Positions 37,640 through 47,186 of a stretch of DNA of 64,000 nucleotides are shown here, piece after piece; the stretch's first letter is position 1; every line of letters begins with the position of its first letter. The notes beneath the pieces are model-generated. The model did not search any database and had not been told where the DNA came from. It was given only the letters and a program-made list of their open reading frames with translations. Source of the stretch: Gimesia fumaroli (GTDB taxonomy: Bacteria; Planctomycetota; Planctomycetia; Planctomycetales; Planctomycetaceae); assembly GCF_007754425.1 (NCBI RefSeq), contig NZ_CP037452.1, forward strand, positions 6,799,164 to 6,863,163, in the 5' to 3' direction. Position numbers and translations under genes: made by a program.

Positions 37640-38478
37640 TTAGTTCTTCTGAGTTGGAATACGCGTTTTCATCACAATCGTTGCGCTTTGATTCCGCAAA
37701 GACTCCAGAGTGATCTTCTGCACGCGCTGCAGTTGCCCCGGGTAGCGATCTTCAACGTAATCCTGAGGCTTAGTTTAAGGGCAATTTTCGGAATGCCAGG
37801 TGAGAGCTCTCCCAAGAGCGAATCAAACACCAGACTCCCATCGGCGGGAACATTTTCGAGAATCCAGCGACCTTGTGAATCCGTTGTCACCTCATCGTTT
37901 TCGGCCAACCATGGGCTGGGAACGGGACGGCGTCCAGGCTGGGGTGGATCGGGAACGGGGATCGCCGCCGTCAGGTTCTCCACAGCGACCTTCACCCCGG
38001 CAATCGGCTTTCCCAGTTCGTCATGTACAATCCCGCCAACGCGGGTGCCACGCTCCAGCCGAAACGTAAATTCGGCGGGAATTTGATCTCCATCCGATTG
38101 ATATTCTCGGATCCACATCGCATATAGAGGACAGAATTTCTCTTTTGAGATCCACAGTCGTAAGTCTTCGTTTTTTCCCTTCACTGTAAGAACGGCAATT
38201 CCCCGCACATCCGTCGTGAAGGTATGATTTTCGAGTTTTGCTCGCTCGGAACCTGCGGGAAAGAAACAGTGATTCTGAAAGATCCGGGCTCCTGCAATCG
38301 GTTGATTGTCCGAGTCAAGAACGTGAACCGTTAACGTTCGACTTTGAAACGGTTTGACGGCACTCAGAGGTTGTTCGGCCATTGACATGCCGGGTAGAAA
38401 AACCGTGAATAGATTGGAGACTGCAGCGAGAATTACACTGAGACGATAACGAGTTGAATGTTTTTCAACAGGCAGCAT
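37640..38478 (-). pseudogene. Frameshifted exported carboxypeptidase-regulatory-like protein
   Basis: From the ATG at 38478 the frame encodes a signal segment, then beta-sandwich repeats LTVHVLDSDNQPIAGARIF and GGIVHDELGKPIAGVKVAV up to SLLGELSPGIPKIALKLS. It then continues as Arg/Cys-rich nonsense to a stop at 37672. The neighbouring frame, taken up at about 37766, reads PQDYVEDRYPGQLQRVQKIT and LESLRNQSATIVMKTRIPTQ to TAA at 37640, which is the normal ending of this protein type (valuation repeat closing with IVM). So one or two bases have been lost or gained in 37766-37778. The original product was about 280 residues. A sequencing error is the alternative. Confidence 0.75.
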
Positions 38479-38515
38479 AACGAGGAGTCCCTTCTGTTAT
38501 CTGATCGGATGACCA

Positions 38516-38565
38516 AGGATATCACTACCCCTCAAAACTGTCAATATGAGCTACAACCGGGTAGC
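38516..38565 (-). promoter_or_regulatory. Promoter of the frameshifted gene, with an upstream dyad
   Basis: On the minus strand TTGACA (38544-38539) and TATCCT (38521-38516) are 17 bp apart. An imperfect dyad, GCTACAACCGGGTAGC (38550-38565), lies directly upstream of -35. Its half-sites resemble the GCTACA/TGTAGC arms seen at the DUF1559 promoter, but in the opposite arrangement. Confidence 0.45.
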
Positions 38566-38591
38566 CTCCACATGTCATTCGGCTACTTCAA

Positions 38592-38618
38592 GTAGGAGTG
38601 GTACCTGTGTGCCCCTAC
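38592..38618. repeat. Solo hairpin related to the 137-bp element ends
   Basis: It starts GTAGGAGTGGTACCTGTGTG and ends CCCCTAC, matching the GTAGGGG...CC-ATGTGT...CCC pattern of the ends at 29464-29600. Confidence 0.5.
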
Positions 38619-38723
38619 CTGACAAATCAGATTCAATTTATCCCCCGATAGGCGCCGCCAATTCTCTCGGTTAGAATCGAAGTTTGATTTTCAATCTTTG
38701 AACGACAGCAAAAGGAGAGAGGC

Positions 38724-39839
38724 ATGAGGGCGGCTTCTATATTCGCGTTGATCTGGATCGTGATTCCCACATTCGCAGAGGCACAATCGGCTTCTGCGAA
38801 ACCGGAGTACTTCAATCAAAAGGTGGCCGATTCAAATCCGCTGCGCAACGAACAGGCGCGGGAGTTGGATGACTATATCAAACTGATGGCCGCTGATCGC
38901 AGCCGGTTTCAGAAGTTGTTTCAACCCGATTATTCTTCCCCGGCCGCGTTCGCAAAATCGGCAGAGCCTTTGCGAGCCGCGTTCTGTGCAAGCATCGGCT
39001 ATCCGCCACCTGGAAAGCAACCGGACAAACCGGCGACTTACACAAAGATCGGCGAAGACTCAATCGGCGTGTATTACCGGGCGATGTTCCCGATACTGCC
39101 TGGCGTCCATTCCGAAGGGATTTTCATCGTGCCCAAATCGGCCAAAGGAAAAACACCTTTGATTATTTCCATGCATGGGGGCGGCGGCTCTCCGGAAGTC
39201 GCCTTGTTCAACGGCGGGGCCAACTACAATGACATGGTCCGCGGTGCGGTGAAACGGGGCTTTCTAGTTTATGCACCACAACACCTGTTTCGGGCTGATG
39301 AATTTCCGAAAGATATCCGCCGGCAGATTGACGACCGGATGCGACTCATCGGCACCAGCATCACAGCCGTCGAAATCGCTAAGATCACATATGCGATAGA
39401 TGAACTGATTCAACGCCCCGACGTCGACGCCAATCGAATCGGAATGGTAGGGCTCTCTTACGGCGGCTACTATGCGCAAGTCACGCCCGCCGTTGATCCT
39501 CGGATTAAGGTCTCTGTTTCCAGTTGTTACTTCGGCGTGCAGGAAGGCCGCTACGCGAAAGACGAGCTTTCGGTTCCCAGCGATTTCCGGTTTCAGGATC
39601 GGATCACACTGTTCAACGACGCCGACATCGTCGCCTTGATCTGCCCGCGGGCGCATCAGATTCAGGCCGGCTCACGCGATAACGCGTCGCACAGAGAAAC
39701 CGGCAAACAACTGGCGCCGCGTGCTGCGGCGTTTTATGAAAAACTCAATCTCAAGGATCGCTTCGAGCACGTTGTCTTCGAAGGGGGACACGAATTCAAC
39801 GACGCGGCCGCCTGGGTATTTGTAGAAAAACATCTGTGA
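38724..39839 (+). CDS. Exported alpha/beta hydrolase (acetyl-xylan-esterase/dienelactone-hydrolase-like)
   Basis: 371 residues with a signal peptide ending near residue 20 (FAEAQS). The fold is shown by LIISMHGGGGSP (oxyanion region), the nucleophile elbow GLSYGGY, ALICPRAHQIQAGSRDNASH (acid strand) and the catalytic His in FEGGHEFND. Members of this group remove acyl groups from polysaccharides or act as peptidase-like esterases; the substrate here is unknown. AAAGGAGAGAGG precedes the ATG, an unusually strong ribosome-binding site. The gene stands alone between the frameshifted gene and the HAD phosphatase. Confidence 0.82.
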   Translation: MRAASIFALIWIVIPTFAEAQSASAKPEYFNQKVADSNPLRNEQARELDDYIKLMAADRSRFQKLFQPDYSSPAAFAKSAEPLRAAFCASIGYPPPGKQPDKPATYTKIGEDSIGVYYRAMFPILPGVHSEGIFIVPKSAKGKTPLIISMHGGGGSPEVALFNGGANYNDMVRGAVKRGFLVYAPQHLFRADEFPKDIRRQIDDRMRLIGTSITAVEIAKITYAIDELIQRPDVDANRIGMVGLSYGGYYAQVTPAVDPRIKVSVSSCYFGVQEGRYAKDELSVPSDFRFQDRITLFNDADIVALICPRAHQIQAGSRDNASHRETGKQLAPRAAAFYEKLNLKDRFEHVVFEGGHEFNDAAAWVFVEKHL

Positions 39840-40030
39840 GAAGAGAGTCATACGGGACCGTCGGTTTATAGTCAATTTCATATGACCAATGTTCTAAGAA
39901 GTGACGGTGAATGCTGTGCCAGATGAAAATTGCGATTGCGAGACTGTATCCAGTTTTACTGTAGCGTCTCCAAGACCATTTGGACCGAGTCTATTAGATT
40001 GAGACACGCTATGGTAAAATGTGATGCGCT

Positions 40031-40675
40031 CTAGGTCACGACTCCAGGAAGTTCATCCACTTTTTCCAGAATACAAGCCGGTGAGGCTTGGGATAACTCC
40101 TCGTAATCTCCAAACCCCCATAAAACGCCAATGGATCGAAGTCCATTTTCTTGCGCTGACGTAATATCAATCGATCTGTCACCTACCATCACTGCCTGTT
40201 TATCGATGGCTTTTGATTTCAGTAGGCCTGCTAATTGGGAACTCTTGGTTACACCAATATCACCTCCATCAACAAAGGCAAAATATTCCAGTAACCCAAA
40301 TAGAGATAATATTCTTTCGGCAAAATCTTTACGCTTTCCGGTACAAACACCAAGAGTGACATGGGCATTACTCAGTTGGTCAATTACAGCAGGAATGCCA
40401 GCGTATAAAATGTTTTCAGAATATCCAATATCGGAATATCGTTCTCGAAAGGTAGTGATAAGCTTGCTCACTTCGGATGGTGTCGCCCCTGGCGACAAAT
40501 TGATGAACGTTTTATCTAATGGAGGACCAATCTCCTGTTTGATTAAATCGCCAGATACGGTAGGCAATCCGTGTGTCTCCAATGCATGATTAATACAATT
40601 TATGATCCCTAAACTAGGGTCACTAATTGTTCCATCTAAGTCCAGAATAAGAGTCTTACATTCGAGTTTCACCAT
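40031..40675 (-). CDS. HAD-family phosphatase (phosphoglycolate-phosphatase-like)
   Basis: 214 residues from the ATG at 40675; a TTG at 40708 would add 11 unconserved residues. All HAD motifs are visible: motif I ILDLDGTISDPSLG, motif II VTLGVCTGKRKDFAERIL, the Lys in GVTKSSQLAGLLK, and motifs III/IV AVMVGDRSIDITSAQENG followed by SIGVLWGFG. The cap lies between residues 18 and 85. The size and cap match Gph-like enzymes that hydrolyse phosphoglycolate or other small phosphate esters in the cytoplasm. It is transcribed alone. The region looks somewhat AT-richer than the genes around it, a possible sign of transfer. Confidence 0.88.
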   Translation of the reverse strand: MVKLECKTLILDLDGTISDPSLGIINCINHALETHGLPTVSGDLIKQEIGPPLDKTFINLSPGATPSEVSKLITTFRERYSDIGYSENILYAGIPAVIDQLSNAHVTLGVCTGKRKDFAERILSLFGLLEYFAFVDGGDIGVTKSSQLAGLLKSKAIDKQAVMVGDRSIDITSAQENGLRSIGVLWGFGDYEELSQASPACILEKVDELPGVVT

Positions 40676-40796
40676 TGTTTTGTTTTCTGAATTATCATTC
40701 AGTTGCAAGCCTTTGTTCTGATCTGATGCCGTGAGAACGAAAGGTGTCGTTACTTAAAGATAGTTTGAGTATGACAGAAAACCTGTATTCCGACAA

Positions 40797-41582
40797 TCAC
40801 ATCGACACAACTCGAAACACATACAGTTCGGCCCTGGTATCGCTGACCACAAAGAGCCGTTGCGCCTCCACATCGACGGCGATTCCTTCCGCATCATGAA
40901 TGGTGTCGCCCGTTTGTGTATTCTTCAATGCGAGGCTCTGAACCACCGTTCCACGGCGGCGATCAAAGGTGAAAATACGCTCTGCTTTGTCACTCACGAT
41001 CCAGAACAGATCGCGGGCCGCATCATAGCACATGCCTGAAAAATGGAGCTTTTTTGATTTCACGTTCTCTGCGGTAAATCCACTTCGTTCGTCCAGGCGA
41101 TCAATGGCGGTGATCCGGTCCATCTGGGATGTGATTGCAATCAGTAAACCCGGACTCGCCTGCTTCAACAGCAATATTTCAGAGCGTAGCGGGTCAAAGG
41201 TCATCCCCTCGAGGCCTTTGTTTTTGTGCCCTTTAAAATCGGCGGCGACGGCGCAATACCCTGCCAGTTTTTTCAGTTTCCGCGCGGCAATTTTCTCTCC
41301 GGTCTGCGGGGCATAAACAATGATCCGGGTGGCATCTTCATCGACTACCCAGACGCGTCCTTCCGCATCGAAGGTGATGCCTTCCAGTCCTGCATTGTCG
41401 ATATCCAGTGTCGATACAACCTGCCCCCGTCTGTCGATGCAAAAGAGTTTGCGGCTCTCATCGCAAACCGTCCAGAGGCGACCATCGGGCGCCAGCGCCA
41501 ACCCCGACGGCTCAGACAGCCCCTCGGCTTCCTGCCTGATAGAAAACGCAGATTCAAATTCCAGTGCCAGCGTATTTGTCAT
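40797..41582 (-). CDS. SdiA-regulated-like beta-propeller protein
   Basis: 261 residues without a signal peptide. Blade repeats are easy to see: EPSGLALAPDGRLWTVCDES, LEGITFDAEGRVWVVDED, LEGMTFDPLRSEILLLKQ, HFSGMCYDAARDLFWIVSDK and DAEGIAVDVEAQRLFVVSDT. The alternation of EG(I/M)TxD and LWxVxDE resembles the SdiA-regulated/phytase-like propeller family, which binds Ca2+ or small ligands; function is unproven. AAAGG lies eight bases before the ATG. It is divergent from the sigma-factor gene. Confidence 0.75.
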   Translation of the reverse strand: MTNTLALEFESAFSIRQEAEGLSEPSGLALAPDGRLWTVCDESRKLFCIDRRGQVVSTLDIDNAGLEGITFDAEGRVWVVDEDATRIIVYAPQTGEKIAARKLKKLAGYCAVAADFKGHKNKGLEGMTFDPLRSEILLLKQASPGLLIAITSQMDRITAIDRLDERSGFTAENVKSKKLHFSGMCYDAARDLFWIVSDKAERIFTFDRRRGTVVQSLALKNTQTGDTIHDAEGIAVDVEAQRLFVVSDTRAELYVFRVVSM

Positions 41583-41863
41583 CCAGAAAACCTTTCTGTG
41601 ATTGCGAAGTGTTAAACAGGCACTCGCATTGCTGTCAGACGAAATAAAAACAGCTCGCTCTGGTAGGAACAGAAAAATGACTCCCTGTTCAACACATTAT
41701 ACCGTCATTCTGTGCATTTTGGGAGTGCCGCTCTTCGAGGCATTTAGGTGGCAATTCGTCTCTTTTTCTGTCATTGTAACAATCTTACCGCATATTTTCG
41801 TAGTCGGTGGTGTCATCTGTTAAGAGAGGTTTAATACAGACGCACTACCTGAGGAAACACGAA

Positions 41864-44131
41864 ATGACGACAGACGAAATTTTGCTGCATCGATACTGTC
41901 AAGACGGCGATCCAGCCGCATTCCGGGAACTGATAGACCGGTATGCGGGAATGGTCTACCGTATCGGTCTGCGCGTGACGGGCGACAAGCACACGGCGGA
42001 AGATCTGTGTCAGGAGTGTTTTCTGGAACTCGCCCGCAAAGCGTACATGGTGCGAGAGAACATTGCCGGATGGCTGCACGCATCGGCGACAAGTCGATCG
42101 TTAAACATTGTTCGGTCGCGCAAGCGGAGAACACACCGGGAACAAGTCGCAGCAAATTCTTCGGTCATCATGACGGAATCGTCCGAGTGGAGCGAAATGC
42201 AGCCACTCATAGACCGGGCCTTGAATGGGTTAGGCGACGATCTGCGATTGCCCATTGTCCTGCACTATCTGCAAGGCAAGACACAGCAACAGGTGGCAGA
42301 ACAACTGGGGGTGACTCAGGCGACAATGTCGCGTCGGCTGCAACGTGGTATAGAACAGGTTCGTAACCGACTCCGGAGCTTTGGTGTGATGACGACCATC
42401 GCGGCTGTGACGTCGTTCTTCGGAGAAAATTCTGCCCAGGCTGCGTCGGCTTCGCTCACTGCATCCCTGGCGAAAATTGGAATTGGCGGGGTGGGCGTGA
42501 CGGTTGCCAAGTCCACGCCAGGGGGGCTGCTTCCGTTTGCTGTCACACTCGGAGCGATTGCCGGTAACGTATGGTTGTTTCTGTTTCTGAAAGGCTGGGT
42601 TCTGCTATTGTTTGTGGTTATCGGGATCGCCCTGTTAATGCGACCGCCGGCCTGGCTCCGTGAACTCTTTCGAGCGCAGGCCTTCGGCCGCGATTACGCC
42701 GCTCATCCAATGTATCCCTTCCGACGCTGGACCTGGACGATTCCTCCAGCCAACTGGAAACAGCGACTGTTTGTGTTGACTTATGTCGGGATTACGTTCG
42801 GTCTTGTGGCTTTAAAGGATCCCGCAAAATTCTCGACAAGACCCGGTTTTGTTGTGGCATTTGGATTGATGGCCACACTGTTTCTGACGCTTGCGGTGCG
42901 GCTTGCCTGGCGCATCTGGACGCTGCGCAACCAATCGCTGACTGCCGCGGATCAGTTGACCGAACAGTGGCCTCCGTGGGCCTTATGGGAGATTCTGCTC
43001 GGGGCCTCTTTTTTCATCGTCATTGCCGTAAGCTGGCTGTCGAGTGTGCCGCGCGAAGAACCATTCAGTTTCTCGAAGGGAGCAGTTCTGTTCTGGTCCT
43101 GGTTCGTCGCCAGCTCCGGTCTGGTTGTCTGGGATCTCATTGAACGCTGGCGAAAACGGAACAATCGTGATGTTTCATTCAGTAACGTTGTTTCCAGCGA
43201 GGATAGTGTCGACTTCAAGCCGGTCGCGCGGCGCTATCACCTCATCTTGATTGGCGGTCTGGTGTCGGGGGTTGTCGCATTTTTGTCATTGGCCATGCTG
43301 CAGTCAGTGATTTTACCCGAGCGACCGGTACAGAGTGAGCCAGTTGTTTATCGTTACACGCAGGACGGCACGCGTGTCAGAGTCAAGGTGCCGGCTGCCT
43401 TCAAACCACCAGTGCCGCCGAAAGGCCTGCCCTCGCAACTTGTGATGACAGCCGGCATGGGATTCATCTTCAGTCTCCTGTTGCTGCGACGAGTTATCAA
43501 AGTACGGCTCGTATTACCACGATCCGCCTGGCTGCCGCTCCTGGCGGTCAGTAGTCTGGCAGTCGCACTGGGGGCAGGTCTGACGGCAAACGCAATCTGG
43601 GCAACGGAAACCAAACAGAAAGCCCACACAGCAGTCGACATACCGGAAATCCTTCCCCATCAGAAGCCGGTGTTCAATCCGAGTCCTTCGGAACTGGCGC
43701 GCATCCGAAAATACGCAGCCGAGTCAGCCATCATCACGCTGCCCGACGCACGAATGCCTGACGGCTGGTACTTCATGCGGTATGACAACGGCTTCCCGAT
43801 GCCCATGCCTAAGGAAATATTGCCTGCGAAAATTGTGATCCAGCTTGGATTAACTGATGTTCCAGAACTAAAATTTGTCGACGCGACTCTCATGCGAATC
43901 TATATGAATCCATTCGTCCTGGGCGACCTCGACAGCTTCTGCGCTGTTTATGCATTCTGTTGCGGCAATGTGGAAGAAGCACGCCGACTCAACAGTGCAT
44001 GGGAAAATCGAGGCATGTGTAAGGGGCGTTTGGTGATCTTCGTCTACGGACGCAAAGGACTGCGGGCCCCCAGTGCCACCGATCAGGTACCCATTCCCTC
44101 GCTGCTGAAACAGATTCAGCAATCTCCCTGA
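41864..44131 (+). CDS. ECF-type sigma factor fused to a multi-pass membrane domain
   Basis: 755 residues from the ATG at 41864 (GAGGAAA upstream); the frame upstream has no support. Residues 1-180 are an ECF sigma factor: region 2 with CQDGDPAAFRELIDRYAGMV and TAEDLCQECFLELARKA, region 4 with LPIVLHYLQGKTQQQVAEQL and VTQATMSRRLQRGIEQVR. After an Ala/Ser-rich linker come about eight hydrophobic segments (between residues 225 and 600, for example VWLFLFLKGWVLLLFVVIGI) and a 150-residue tail with no membrane segment. No separate anti-sigma gene is next to it, so the membrane part may hold or control the sigma domain. The metal-type locus downstream could be a target, by position only. Confidence 0.85.
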   Translation: MTTDEILLHRYCQDGDPAAFRELIDRYAGMVYRIGLRVTGDKHTAEDLCQECFLELARKAYMVRENIAGWLHASATSRSLNIVRSRKRRTHREQVAANSSVIMTESSEWSEMQPLIDRALNGLGDDLRLPIVLHYLQGKTQQQVAEQLGVTQATMSRRLQRGIEQVRNRLRSFGVMTTIAAVTSFFGENSAQAASASLTASLAKIGIGGVGVTVAKSTPGGLLPFAVTLGAIAGNVWLFLFLKGWVLLLFVVIGIALLMRPPAWLRELFRAQAFGRDYAAHPMYPFRRWTWTIPPANWKQRLFVLTYVGITFGLVALKDPAKFSTRPGFVVAFGLMATLFLTLAVRLAWRIWTLRNQSLTAADQLTEQWPPWALWEILLGASFFIVIAVSWLSSVPREEPFSFSKGAVLFWSWFVASSGLVVWDLIERWRKRNNRDVSFSNVVSSEDSVDFKPVARRYHLILIGGLVSGVVAFLSLAMLQSVILPERPVQSEPVVYRYTQDGTRVRVKVPAAFKPPVPPKGLPSQLVMTAGMGFIFSLLLLRRVIKVRLVLPRSAWLPLLAVSSLAVALGAGLTANAIWATETKQKAHTAVDIPEILPHQKPVFNPSPSELARIRKYAAESAIITLPDARMPDGWYFMRYDNGFPMPMPKEILPAKIVIQLGLTDVPELKFVDATLMRIYMNPFVLGDLDSFCAVYAFCCGNVEEARRLNSAWENRGMCKGRLVIFVYGRKGLRAPSATDQVPIPSLLKQIQQSP

Positions 44132-44461
44132 GCAGAACGCTTACCGTTTCCCTCATGAATGGCTGTCTCCGACGGAAATGAGACCACGATTTCTTTATGG
44201 CCTCCCCTGGCTTTGAGCTTGGGTAATCTGGGCGCCTTGGCCGGTTGCGAGTCGGTCAAAATCCAAACGATTTGTTTCAGTACGAAGGGGAATTGCCCCC
44301 TTCAAACAGCAAGTTGCTGTAAAGGTGTTGAAGTCAGCGGGACGATAAAAAGCAAATACACTCCGATTCGTTTTGTGGTCACTTTGATCACAGTTTCCGG
44401 TGAAGGATTCACGGAAAAAAAACGAAAGCACACGTCGTCACGAATTGAGTTTGAGATTCAG
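44132..44461. other. Intergenic leader of the Cys/His-rich protein gene
   Basis: 330 bp. The frame of the next gene stays open through it, but it has no signal peptide at its own start, atypical composition and no ribosome-binding sequence, so I read it as untranslated. I see no clear promoter or structured RNA. Confidence 0.4.
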
Positions 44462-44854
44462 ATGAAGCTGATTCGCCTGTTATTGATCGCCCTGTTGCTG
44501 CAACCGTGCCCCGTCTGCTGGGGTCATGGATTCGCCGACAGGGAGCATGCTGCACACGGTGAATCGGAAGCGACGGTCTCCGCACCTGCCTGTTGCGCAC
44601 ACTGTGCTCATTCACAGCCGACTTGTGAAAATGATCTGACACAAACTCATGACGAACATCATGATTGCCCCTGTTTCTGTCATCTTTCCGAGATCGTGTT
44701 TGCCCAGACAACGCCAGCCGTTCATCTGCGTGGCGTCACGGTCCCTTTGAACGTCGTCGTTGATCCCTGCTGTCTTTCGGCATTCACCACCGCCTCGAAA
44801 AACAGTGACGTGGAGTCTTCCCGTCTGCCTGTAACAGTACCGCTGCGCATTTAG
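44462..44854 (+). CDS. Small exported Cys/His-rich protein, probably metal-binding
   Basis: 130 residues from the ATG at 44462, which opens a good signal peptide (MKLIRLLLIALLLQPCPVC). The mature part is packed with Cys and His: about 11 Cys and 10 His in all, with SAPACCAHCAHSQPTCEND, THDEHHDCPCFCHLSEIVFA and VVDPCCLSAF. Proteins of this look sit in copper, zinc or cobalt resistance loci, but I cannot name a family. It is followed 268 bp later by an exported thioredoxin-like protein and an ABC transporter, and a role in metal handling outside the cytoplasm is inferred from that context. The ribosome-binding sequence is weak (GAGA). Confidence 0.65.
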   Translation: MKLIRLLLIALLLQPCPVCWGHGFADREHAAHGESEATVSAPACCAHCAHSQPTCENDLTQTHDEHHDCPCFCHLSEIVFAQTTPAVHLRGVTVPLNVVVDPCCLSAFTTASKNSDVESSRLPVTVPLRI

Positions 44855-45122
44855 ATTTTTCTTTTGATGAGCACGTTTACCCGTTGCCTGATCGGCTCAT
44901 AACAGCATGCCCGTTCTCTTCTGTTTTCTCTGTTGGTATGTAGATTGCACTAAGAGACAGGTCCCACGAACTTCGTAGCGAACAAACACGAACGATGGGG
45001 GGATAGCCTGACTTTAACGCTGTTGCGACTCAGGTAAACAGTGCTCATACATGGCCGGTTCTCAGAACCTCGAATTGAAATAAATACAAATCAGTCATAC
45101 AAAAATGAAGGAGTCTTGTTTC

Positions 45123-45917
45123 ATGTTACTATTTTTAAAAACAGATTCGTCGCAACGAAATGTTTTCGCGTTTTTAATCGTCTGTGCCATTGTTGTTACA
45201 AGCACAACCATCGGCTCGGCACAGGAAGTCCAACGCGTCGCCTCGCTGACCAAAGTTCAATCCTCGCGGGCCGCTGCAGCAAAACAGAACAAATACACGT
45301 TCATCATGTTCTGGAAGGATCAGGATGAGGCGACCAAGGCGATGTGGAGCAGTCTGCAACAGAACCTGGCGAACAAAAAAGAGACGACCACCTTCGCAGC
45401 CGTCAACACTAATGATCCCGCTGAAGCGAAACTCGTCGAAGAGTACGGCGTCTCCCGTGCTCCGATGCCGTTGACGCTGGCAATTGCACCGAACGGGGCC
45501 GTCACCGGTTCGTTCGTGAAAAAAATCAACGCCGACTACATTCAGCAGTCGTTTGTCTCGCCCGCCAAAGCACGTTGCATGCTGACATTACAGAGCCGCA
45601 AGATGGTTCTGCTGTGCGTGAACCCGGATAGTAAATCGGCAATGCCTCAGGGAGTACAGAATTTCAAAGCGATTCCCTGTTATAAGGATATCGTCGAAGT
45701 CGTTTCCGTCTCTGCAGCCGAGTCGAATGAGTCTGGGTTTCTACAGGAACTGGAAGTGCCACAGCAGAACAAAAACACGACCGTCGTTTTCATGGCCCCT
45801 CCCGGAGTGATGGTCGGCATGTTCAATGGCAATGTGACGCACCAGCAATTGATCGCCGAGTTGCAGAAGGCCGGCAAAGGTTGTGGCGTTGAAGGCTGTA
45901 AACACTGTAAAGAATAA
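45123..45917 (+). CDS. Exported thioredoxin-fold protein with C-terminal Cys cluster
   Basis: 264 residues from the ATG at 45123, nine bases after AAGGAG; the ATG at 45105 precedes that sequence. A signal peptide ends near TTIGSAQE. A first thioredoxin-like domain is seen in KYTFIMFWKDQDEATKAMW and APMPLTLAIAPNGAVTGSF. The usual CxxC is replaced by KDQD, so it is probably not a redox enzyme. A second, weaker domain follows, with MVLLCVN and TTVVFMAPPGVMVG. The protein ends in CGVEGCKHCKE, a C-x4-C-x2-C cluster suited to metal binding. It lies 44 bp upstream of an ABC permease gene in the same direction, so it may deliver a metal or substrate to that transporter. Confidence 0.75.
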   Translation: MLLFLKTDSSQRNVFAFLIVCAIVVTSTTIGSAQEVQRVASLTKVQSSRAAAAKQNKYTFIMFWKDQDEATKAMWSSLQQNLANKKETTTFAAVNTNDPAEAKLVEEYGVSRAPMPLTLAIAPNGAVTGSFVKKINADYIQQSFVSPAKARCMLTLQSRKMVLLCVNPDSKSAMPQGVQNFKAIPCYKDIVEVVSVSAAESNESGFLQELEVPQQNKNTTVVFMAPPGVMVGMFNGNVTHQQLIAELQKAGKGCGVEGCKHCKE

Positions 45918-45961
45918 CCCGCCATCAATCACATTGCACATCATACAAGGAGGATTCTCTC

Positions 45962-47182
45962 ATGACCATGAGATCAATCATATGGAAGGAACTGCGTGAG
46001 CGTCCGACCGCGATGATTGCCAGCCTGCTGGCGATCGTGTTGAGTGTGACCGCTTTGGTGGCCATCCGCAACGTGACCATTTTTTCGGAAAAAGAAGTCG
46101 CCGGCAAGCTGGATAAGCTCGGCGCGAACGTGCTCATTCTGCCGAAAGGAGTCACGCTGCAAGACTACTACGCCGCCGACATGCACCAGGAAACGATCCC
46201 GGAAGAACATGTCGCCGAACTCGCACTCGCGGGGCTGACCGGCGTTGAAGCGATTACGCCCAAGCTTTGCACGCCGACGGAACTGAATGGCCGGAATGTA
46301 ATTCTGACCGGGATTTTGCCTCAGTCGGAAATTCAGAAGATGAAGGCCTGGTCGGGGGGCGGTATGCTCTTCAAAAAACATGAAGGCTGCAAAGCCAAGA
46401 TCAATGTTGTTGACGAAAATCAGGACGCGCCCGAAGCACTGGCCGAACGGCGGGCTCTGCAGCATTTGAATCAGTCCGAAGTCATTCTCGGTTCCGATTT
46501 CGCTGCCATCAATAATTTCAAAGCCGGCGACTCGCTGGAACTGCTGGGAGACAAGTTCAGCGTGCTGACCGTACTCCCTTCCACCGGCACTGTCGATGAC
46601 AGCCGCGTGTTTGCACATCTGCATACAGTCCAACGACTCTCTAAATCAGGACAGGTCGTGAACATCATCGAAGTGATGGGCTGCTGTGAAGACGTCGCTA
46701 ACGGACTGGTGGGGGACCTGCAGTCACTGCTGCCGGGTACGAAGGTCGTCACCATCGCGAATGTGGTTGAGACACAGGTTTCGATCAATCGCATGATGAC
46801 CAACCTGTCGTATCTGTTTCTGGCAATTCTGATTGCAGTCGGCGGAGCAAGTATGGCGAGTGCCAGCTTTGCGAATGTGATCGAGCGTCGCCGGGAAATC
46901 GGCACGCTGATGGCATTGGGCGCGACTCCCCGTTTCGTCACGCGTCTGTTCCTGGCGAAAGCCGTATTGCTCGGCCTGGCTGGCGGCTTGACTGGTTTTA
47001 TCGTGGGCAGTCTGCTGGCCGTGTTCCTCGGTCCTGCGTTTGCCGATGTCTCGGTCCTGCCCATTCCCAGCCTGGCTCTGGTGGCGGCAGGGACTGCAGT
47101 CCTGGTGACGCTGCTTGCCAGTTATTTTCCGGCACGTCAGGCGGCGAAACTCGATCCCTGTATTTGCTTTAAGGAGGTCTGA
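45962..47182 (+). CDS. FtsX-type (MacB/LolC-like) ABC transporter permease
   Basis: 406 residues. It has one N-terminal membrane segment (IASLLAIVLSVTALVAI), a large extracytoplasmic domain of about 230 residues, and three C-terminal segments with the FtsX landmarks ANVIERRREIGTLMALGAT and SYFPARQAAKLDP. Such permeases with a LolD-like ATPase do mechanotransmission, lipoprotein release or export rather than classical import. Unusual here are six Cys: four in the external domain (KLCTP, HEGCK, GCCED) and DPCICF at the cytoplasmic end. AAGGAGG stands eight bases before the ATG. The ATPase gene starts 4 bp after the stop. Confidence 0.88.
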   Translation: MTMRSIIWKELRERPTAMIASLLAIVLSVTALVAIRNVTIFSEKEVAGKLDKLGANVLILPKGVTLQDYYAADMHQETIPEEHVAELALAGLTGVEAITPKLCTPTELNGRNVILTGILPQSEIQKMKAWSGGGMLFKKHEGCKAKINVVDENQDAPEALAERRALQHLNQSEVILGSDFAAINNFKAGDSLELLGDKFSVLTVLPSTGTVDDSRVFAHLHTVQRLSKSGQVVNIIEVMGCCEDVANGLVGDLQSLLPGTKVVTIANVVETQVSINRMMTNLSYLFLAILIAVGGASMASASFANVIERRREIGTLMALGATPRFVTRLFLAKAVLLGLAGGLTGFIVGSLLAVFLGPAFADVSVLPIPSLALVAAGTAVLVTLLASYFPARQAAKLDPCICFKEV

Positions 47183-47186
47183 TTCG

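Noticed and set aside
44159..44461. Longer N-terminal extension of the Cys/His-rich protein
   Set aside because: The extension lacks a signal peptide and hides the good one that starts at 44462; its composition is unlike a protein.
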